From: Owenia fusiformis
Lineage: Eukaryota; Annelida; Polychaeta; Sabellida; Oweniidae
Direction: 5' to 3'
NCBI GenBank assembly: GCA_903813345.2
Contig: CAIIXF020000003.1
Span: forward strand, 21,962,931-22,026,930
DNA length: 64,000 nt
Both the position numbers and the translations under genes were made by a program. Within the stretch, counting starts at the first letter, position 1; each line of letters opens with the position of its first letter. Positions 58,822-64,000 of this stretch are shown here, piece after piece. The notes under the pieces were generated by a model. The model made no database searches, was not told the DNA's origin, and saw nothing but the letters and a program-made list of their open reading frames with translations.

Positions 58822-61647
58822 CTACTTTGATTCAGTTGTTTTAAGAACACTTAATCCAAAATTGTCAGAATCTTTCTGCACAGGTTTATTGTAAAACTTT
58901 GCGAATGTACTACTGGAAGACCAACCTGCTGCCTTAAGAATAACATCTAGCCCAACACCTGCATTTAGTGCTGCTGAAGTAGACGCAGAGCGTGTGGAAT
59001 GAGACTTAAAAATATCGACATTAATTCCAGCATTTTTGATAGTGAGCTTGATCCACCTACTGATGGTGTCAAGAGATACAGCTGCGTATGGTTTCTGAAA
59101 ACTAATGAGTAGCTGACTTTGGTTACCTCTTAGAGTGTCCGTGCGATTAATATAGTCTTTCAAAGCCGCACATACACATAATTTCACATTGCTAAATCTT
59201 GGTAAAGTGAGAATTGGTAATGGTTTTCCACATTTTGATGTTTTTAAACACTGTGAAATAATAAGTTTATAACCTGAGTGTTCTTCGGTGCAATTCTCGA
59301 CTGTCAATGTATGCAACGTTTGACGACGTTGACCTGTAATTAACGCCAGAAGTGTCACTACTTTAAGCGTAAGCTCCTTTAATGATAAACGTTCATTGGG
59401 ATAAAATGTCTCGAGAAAGTTTAACACTACTGATACATCCCATGTTGATTCATATTTTGGTAACGGAGGTCTGTCGTTGAACACACCCTTCATAAACCTA
59501 GAAACCAAAGGGTGATTTCCAAAAGTAACAGAGTCTTGTGATATAATGAATGACAACGCTGACCTGGCCGTATTAATAGCACTGTAGCTTAAATCGTCCT
59601 TAAAAAGAGACGTGAGAAAATCGAGTCCTATGTTCACAGATGATTGAAATGGATCAATTTTCCGTCTATGACAGAAGTGTACCCACTTACGTAAGTAGAC
59701 AGCATATTGCTTTTTGGATGCAGATCGCCAAGACAATAAGATGACTTCGGTAGTGTCTTTCGAAATTCCCTGGATTTCGATGGATTGCCGGATAAAAGAC
59801 ATGCAGTCAAAGTCATCTTTCTCCAAAGAGGATGGCGTTTCTGTTTGTCGTACGGTAGGTACAATAACGTTCTCCTTTTGGGTAATATCACTGGGATATC
59901 GATCAAGAGTCTCAGAAGTTTCGGCCACCATGGCTGTGTTGTCCACACTGGTGCTATAACGATAGCATTGGTTATGGCATCGTGTTCGATCTTCTTTAGA
60001 ACTCTCGTGATCAAACTGAAAGGACAAAACATACAAAGTTTCATCATTCCACTTTATATTCAATGCATCGATATTTTCAGCATCTGGATCAGGTTTCCAC
60101 GACACATAACGTGGGAGCTGATGATTCAATCTTGAAGCGAACATATCAATTACGGGAGATGGCCAATCAGACAGATTAATCAGTTGATTGAACACTGCTT
60201 TGTCGAGCATCCACTCTGTTTCATCATGGAATACTCGAGATTCCTCATCAGCGTCAGTGTTCTTAGAACCTGGAATAAAAGCTGCTGAAAGCCAGATATT
60301 TCTGAAAATGCAGAATTTCCAAATATCTTTTGCTAGGTTATCACAAGCAATCGATGTGATACCTCCCATTTTGTTAACGTAAGCCAAAGCCGTAGTGTTA
60401 TCCGTTTCAACACGTACGTGGATGTGTGATTTTTCTCTACAAAAACATTTCAATGCAAGATATATGGCCATCAATTCAAGATAATTGATATGATTGGAAG
60501 CTTCTTCAGCTGACCAACGTCCACCTGTTCTAACAGAATTGGTGACACATATTGCACCCCAACCTTTTGTGCTGCTATCTGTTCGTAACAACATACCTGG
60601 ATCTGTAACAGAAATTGGTTTAACGGATTTCGTTACATTATTAATCCACCATTGTAGGTCGGATTTTGCATCATTTGATAATTGCATGCATGCATCAAAG
60701 TTGCCTTCATTGATAGATAAAGCCTTTGTTTTATCTCTTTCAAGATTTCTATAATGAAGCTGGCCGTATTGAACACCTGGTAGAGATGATACTAATTTAC
60801 CAATGATTTGTGCTACATCCCTGATTGTGCAGTTGCTACGAGACAATAATGATTTACACATAGATTTCACAACTTGTGCTTTATCACAGGGAAGTTTTAC
60901 AGTCATATTGATACTGTTAAGTTCGAAACCAAGAAAAGTTATTACCTGTGTTGGTGTCAAGATAACCTTTTCTGGATGAACTATGAAGCCAAGTGTTCTG
61001 AGCAAATTGATTGTGTCATAGGTGTTCTGCTTACACTGCTCAGAGGTTTCTGCAAATAGACAGCAATCGTCAATATATGCTACCGATAGATGGCCTTCAT
61101 TTCGCAATTTAGCAAAAACAGGTTTCATAATTTTAGTGTATAGTCTGGGGGCCGAAGATAACCCTTGAGCTAGACAAGTGTATTGATATAGTTGGCCCTT
61201 CCATTCAAATTGCAGAAATCTTTGAGAAGCAGTAGCAATTGGCACACTATAGTAAGCGTCTTTAATGTCGACACAACTCATGTACATATTAGGTGACACG
61301 ATGTTGAGGGCATGTTGAAGATTTTCCATCTTGAAATGATGATATTCTACACTCTGATTTATATCAGATAAGTTTAAAATCATTCTTTTTGACCCGTCTT
61401 TTTTGGGTAGCAGGAAAATAGGTGACACGTGACCTTTTTTAGAATCATCAATTGGTACAATGATACCCTTTTTTGCAAATTTGGCAATTTCTAGATCCAT
61501 GCTTTCATGATCTGACCTTGAGTAATTTGTGTTACATGGCCATTGCATTCGTTGAATATCATCATCACAAAATTCAATCGTGTAACCACTGATAGTATCT
61601 AATATAGACTGATCTGATGTTATACGTTCCCATTCATGCAAGAACAT
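58822..61647 (-). CDS. DIRS ORF2: RT, RNase H and tyrosine recombinase
   Basis: One open frame of 941 residues. The reverse transcriptase has catalytic Asp in CVDIKDAYYSVPI (about residue 127) and YIDD (191-194). RNase H has Asp 357 (LLRTDSS), Glu 391 (NYLELMA) and Asp 416 (VETDNTTA). The C-terminal tyrosine recombinase has Arg in TGQRRQTL (about 774), His and Arg in HSTRSA (883, 886), Trp 909 and Tyr 919 (KFYNK), so the catalytic set is complete. Residues about 541-615 look unlike any DIRS protein, whereas another minus-strand frame over 60047-59790 encodes the expected family segment (PFSLITRVLKKIE, then VWTTQPWWPKLL). The ORF is therefore out of phase there. It would copy the element's RNA and integrate the circular DNA. 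It starts 95 bases after ORF1. Confidence 0.92.
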   Translation of the reverse strand: MFLHEWERITSDQSILDTISGYTIEFCDDDIQRMQWPCNTNYSRSDHESMDLEIAKFAKKGIIVPIDDSKKGHVSPIFLLPKKDGSKRMILNLSDINQSVEYHHFKMENLQHALNIVSPNMYMSCVDIKDAYYSVPIATASQRFLQFEWKGQLYQYTCLAQGLSSAPRLYTKIMKPVFAKLRNEGHLSVAYIDDCCLFAETSEQCKQNTYDTINLLRTLGFIVHPEKVILTPTQVITFLGFELNSINMTVKLPCDKAQVVKSMCKSLLSRSNCTIRDVAQIIGKLVSSLPGVQYGQLHYRNLERDKTKALSINEGNFDACMQLSNDAKSDLQWWINNVTKSVKPISVTDPGMLLRTDSSTKGWGAICVTNSVRTGGRWSAEEASNHINYLELMAIYLALKCFCREKSHIHVRVETDNTTALAYVNKMGGITSIACDNLAKDIWKFCIFRNIWLSAAFIPGSKNTDADEESRVFHDETEWMLDKAVFNQLINLSDWPSPVIDMFASRLNHQLPRYVSWKPDPDAENIDALNIKWNDETLYVLSFQFDHESSKEDRTRCHNQCYRYSTSVDNTAMVAETSETLDRYPSDITQKENVIVPTVRQTETPSSLEKDDFDCMSFIRQSIEIQGISKDTTEVILLSWRSASKKQYAVYLRKWVHFCHRRKIDPFQSSVNIGLDFLTSLFKDDLSYSAINTARSALSFIISQDSVTFGNHPLVSRFMKGVFNDRPPLPKYESTWDVSVVLNFLETFYPNERLSLKELTLKVVTLLALITGQRRQTLHTLTVENCTEEHSGYKLIISQCLKTSKCGKPLPILTLPRFSNVKLCVCAALKDYINRTDTLRGNQSQLLISFQKPYAAVSLDTISRWIKLTIKNAGINVDIFKSHSTRSASTSAALNAGVGLDVILKAAGWSSSSTFAKFYNKPVQKDSDNFGLSVLKTTESK

Positions 61648-61742
61648 TTTAAGTCGACCACCTTGAAAATAATTGACAGAGCTTTTAAGTGTTTGTCTTA
61701 CCTTTTCAGGTGCAGTGTCTATTGTAATAGTGTCAACATGAC

Positions 61743-62984
61743 CTATTGATTGGTGGTTTTCTCGCTGGCATTGCTGGACTTGCTCTTGGCCCCTCTCCCT
61801 CTCTTGTTGGAATATCGGGTAGAGTTCCGCTGGTGGTTGTTTCTGCCGTAGCCCTGGCCTAAAAAATGGTTGTTGGAATTGTTTCCACGACCACGTCCAC
61901 CGTAACCACGTCCCCTTCCTCGATTACCCCGAGTGGAAGACGGAAAAACGCCTCGCAGTTGCGTTTTATTCATTTCTGCTATCTCTTTCACCTGTTTAGA
62001 GATGTCGTCTCCAAAGAGAAACTGGGTAATTGGCACAGATTTGGCGCACAAATGCTTGAAACTTTGATTAATTTCATTTTTGAAAAGTTCACGTCTACGC
62101 ATGTTAAGTTTCAAGTTTGCATAACTGCTGAATAGCATATTTTCGTACACTAACTCCGCGATGGTCGTAAGCACATCATCATAAGCATCGGATTCTTTGC
62201 TAAGAGTCTCTTTGAGATTATCCAGTGCTTCCAATGCACGTGAAGAAGCAATTATACCCTTCACAAGGGGAGTTTGCACTTTTTGATATTTAATATCATT
62301 AGAGCGAACTTCGGCTGAGACCCGAGTCCAAATAGGTTCATTGACCTTTGTAGTGCACAATAATGGAACGTTTTCAGGCGTCTTGTGACCATCTAATTTA
62401 GATACGATATCATCATCCTCTGGCTTCGCCTGGATTAGTTCTGTGACGATTTCAGCCATAGCTTCAGATAAAGGAGGTCCATTATCGTCTTGTAACTTGG
62501 TCTTAGATCGAAGTTTATTCATAAGGGAAGAAAAAACTTCAGTCGATTCGGACGAGGAAGTTTTCTGCTTTTTAGCAGGTGGTTCAAGGACGTCAGGATC
62601 CTCATCCTCTTGATCAGGAATATCACCATAATCATCATATTGACCAGCTTGGTAGTCGGTTTTCAAAGATTGCTTTATATCACCTAAAGCTTCGACCATA
62701 GTATCTTTGATACATCCCAATCCCGTGCTAATAGCATTTGTAATATCCTGTACAAAGCTCACGGGGATACCAGATTCATTGTTCGTGGATTTACAAGGCT
62801 CACTTCCCATTGAAGAGGCAGTGGCTTCTGATGTCAAGCTTGGCGACTTCATAATGACCGACTTGTCGGAACTTTTAGCTTTTACAGAGCTGGACTTCTT
62901 TGAAGATTTTGTCTTTGTTCCACTGTCCAAATCTTCTTGAAAGGAAGGTTTAGACTTTAATGCTTGTGACATGTTCGATTGCAT
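61743..62984 (-). CDS. DIRS ORF1, Gag-like nucleic-acid-binding protein
   Basis: This 413-residue ORF starts MQSNMSQALKSK. The N-terminal third is Ser/Lys-rich, followed by an acidic patch (DDYGDIPDQEDEDPDVLEPP, about 117-136). A central helical domain (about 150-340) has phrases seen in DIRS/PAT Gag proteins, such as NVPLLCTTKVNEPIW and KYQKVQTPLVKGI. The C-terminus is an Arg-Gly-rich tail (GNRGRGRGYGGRGRGN, about 345-400) suited to binding RNA. There is no zinc knuckle, as is usual for this group. It is the first gene of the element and probably packages its RNA. The start context and the absence of stops argue that it is functional. Confidence 0.85.
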   Translation of the reverse strand: MQSNMSQALKSKPSFQEDLDSGTKTKSSKKSSSVKAKSSDKSVIMKSPSLTSEATASSMGSEPCKSTNNESGIPVSFVQDITNAISTGLGCIKDTMVEALGDIKQSLKTDYQAGQYDDYGDIPDQEDEDPDVLEPPAKKQKTSSSESTEVFSSLMNKLRSKTKLQDDNGPPLSEAMAEIVTELIQAKPEDDDIVSKLDGHKTPENVPLLCTTKVNEPIWTRVSAEVRSNDIKYQKVQTPLVKGIIASSRALEALDNLKETLSKESDAYDDVLTTIAELVYENMLFSSYANLKLNMRRRELFKNEINQSFKHLCAKSVPITQFLFGDDISKQVKEIAEMNKTQLRGVFPSSTRGNRGRGRGYGGRGRGNNSNNHFLGQGYGRNNHQRNSTRYSNKRGRGAKSKSSNASEKTTNQ

Positions 62985-63477
62985 ACGATTTATACATGCA
63001 CTAACTCTGAACGCATGAACTGATTGCTATTGAGCAGAACTGCTATTGAGCAGTTGAACGTGTCAATGATATTGCACGTGGAATGTTTTTGTACTCAGAA
63101 TTGTACAATCATGCGACAGCACGTATAAATAACTGTTTTTGAACAGTTGAATGGTCAAAGGACGTTTTAATTCCACGCAGTGTGGTAGGAAAACGTATGC
63201 ATAAAGGCATTAAAGGGTGAGTCAATATTTATTGACTGTTTCTCCCGCCTTTTTAAACAAAGGAAACGGAACAAAGAAAATGAAATATCAAATTGACCGT
63301 GTCAAAATGATGAAAATAATCAGCATCATAGATAACAAAATTGTAATTATACTCTTTTGCTTCCTAACAGAATACTGATCAATAATAAGTGAAGGTTTAA
63401 TGAAAAACTTTTAATTCACTAACCGTATATATCGCACCAAAGGCGATACGTCTGTTCTATTCGCGTGTCTGCAACAC

Positions 63478-63551
63478 ACTGATATTTCAAACGTCTGTTG
63501 CGTGCGCAATGCTTTCTCACGTGACCTCATTGAATATGTAACATGGTAGAA
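63478..63551 (-). repeat. DIRS inverted terminal repeat, 5' side
   Basis: Complement of 58219-58293. Transcription of the element would start near or inside it; no promoter element was identified. Confidence 0.88.
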
Positions 63552-63552
63552 T

Positions 63553-64000
63553 AGTAATTAAAGGTAATTGCAAATGGCAGTTACATGGTCTCTCAATTAA
63601 CTTTTATTAGATGTTGTGTTAAGGTACATAACGCTAAGTATTTTTTTAATCATTTTATCTAATTTATTACGTAGACGGCATATATCTTTTCTATAGCTAG
63701 TTATGTTTGCGTATTGATGGGTTCTCAAACAAAATTAGTATACACATGACAGGGCCTTGGTGAAGGTCTGCATTTAGATCAAATAATATCGAATTAAAAG
63801 TGAATGACCTCGATGGCAGACGTGATTAATCACGTTCATACAATACAATCAGACAAAAATGAAAAACAGTAAAAAATAATAACTTATGCTTTCTATAAGC
63901 TCATTTCTACCGAACAATGGAATACGTGTATTAATGCAATAGCATTATACCCGTTATGAAAACGTCCATGTCTTAGTAAAACAACTATTACCCAATGTTT
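63553..64000. other. AT-rich flank downstream of the DIRS element
   Basis: No exon continuing the gene at 57106-57740 and no repeat could be recognised. Confidence 0.4.

Larger units (their letters stand above)
58170..63552 (-). mobile_element. Complete DIRS-type retrotransposon, 5.38 kb
   Basis: The element has all DIRS1-group parts: inverted terminal repeats of about 75 bases (58219-58293 and 63478-63551, sharing GAGAAAGCATTGCGCACGCA); two minus-strand ORFs (Gag-like, and reverse transcriptase/RNase H/tyrosine recombinase); and an internal complementary region (58421-58538). The last joins the complement of the left terminus (82 bases, perfect) to the complement of the right terminus (37 of 38 bases). 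Aligning that junction puts the ends at AAT on both sides (58170-58172 and 63550-63552). DIRS elements insert by site-specific recombination of a circle, so a short shared AAT rather than a target duplication is expected. Long ORFs and perfect terminal matches suggest recent insertion. Confidence 0.93.

Noticed and set aside
59714-60135. Plus-strand ORFs of 81 and 116 codons over DIRS ORF2
   Set aside because: Antisense shadows of the minus-strand coding region.

Overview
The window is a stretch of AT-rich animal nuclear DNA. Short GT-AG introns, first exons that open with ATGGCGG, and layers of nested transposons all point to a metazoan. The only complete host gene is a five-exon polysaccharide lyase family 14 (alginate-lyase-like) gene at 26150-27976. 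In animals this family is best known from herbivorous molluscs, so a mollusc is the most likely source. That assignment is an inference from one gene family and the repeat types. No prokaryotic gene organisation, tRNA or rRNA gene was seen.

Layout. 1-1570: AT-rich, a short CCGTCTGT-type simple repeat and degraded repeat fragments. 1571-7565: a 2,997-bp segment present twice in tandem, almost identical. 7566-11058: no gene except a LINE 3' end (10443-11058). 11314-11780: a 467-bp inverted-repeat element, with a second copy at 55625-55890. 12372-24393: a PIF/Harbinger-like element (TTA target duplication) split in two by an 11.4-kb insert, 12496-23875. The insert has CCCAGC...GCTGGG ends, a 119-bp satellite array next to its left end, a 190-bp array next to its right end, and a core full of foldback and inverted-repeat elements. 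26150-27976: the lyase gene. 28427-30356: small inverted-repeat elements. 30516-30752: a Myb/SANT-like ORF. 30838-44673: a TTAA-flanked element broken by a 13.5-kb LTR retrotransposon (30960-44427). This retrotransposon has 5-kb LTRs full of minisatellites, and its only gene encodes Gag plus protease, with no reverse transcriptase or integrase. 44860-46430: a degenerate ~310-bp tandem repeat. 46573-47040: the N-terminal part of a PIF/Harbinger transposase. 47385-55479: nested inverted-repeat elements on a background carrying the recurrent motif TCACGCACGTTA. 57106-57740: the first two coding exons of an unidentified host gene. 58170-63552: a structurally complete DIRS-type tyrosine-recombinase retrotransposon on the minus strand, lying in the region downstream of those exons.

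How the parts relate. Most of the window is a record of successive insertions: PIF element then 11.4-kb insert; TTAA element then LTR element; CCCGTAGCC-type element then two further elements. The near-identity of the two LTRs, the tandem 3-kb duplication and the intact DIRS reading frames show recent activity. The PIF/Harbinger transposase fragment belongs to the same superfamily as the non-autonomous elements with TWA targets (12372-24393 and 52023-53661). The host contribution is one secreted lyase, one partial gene and two weak gene candidates.
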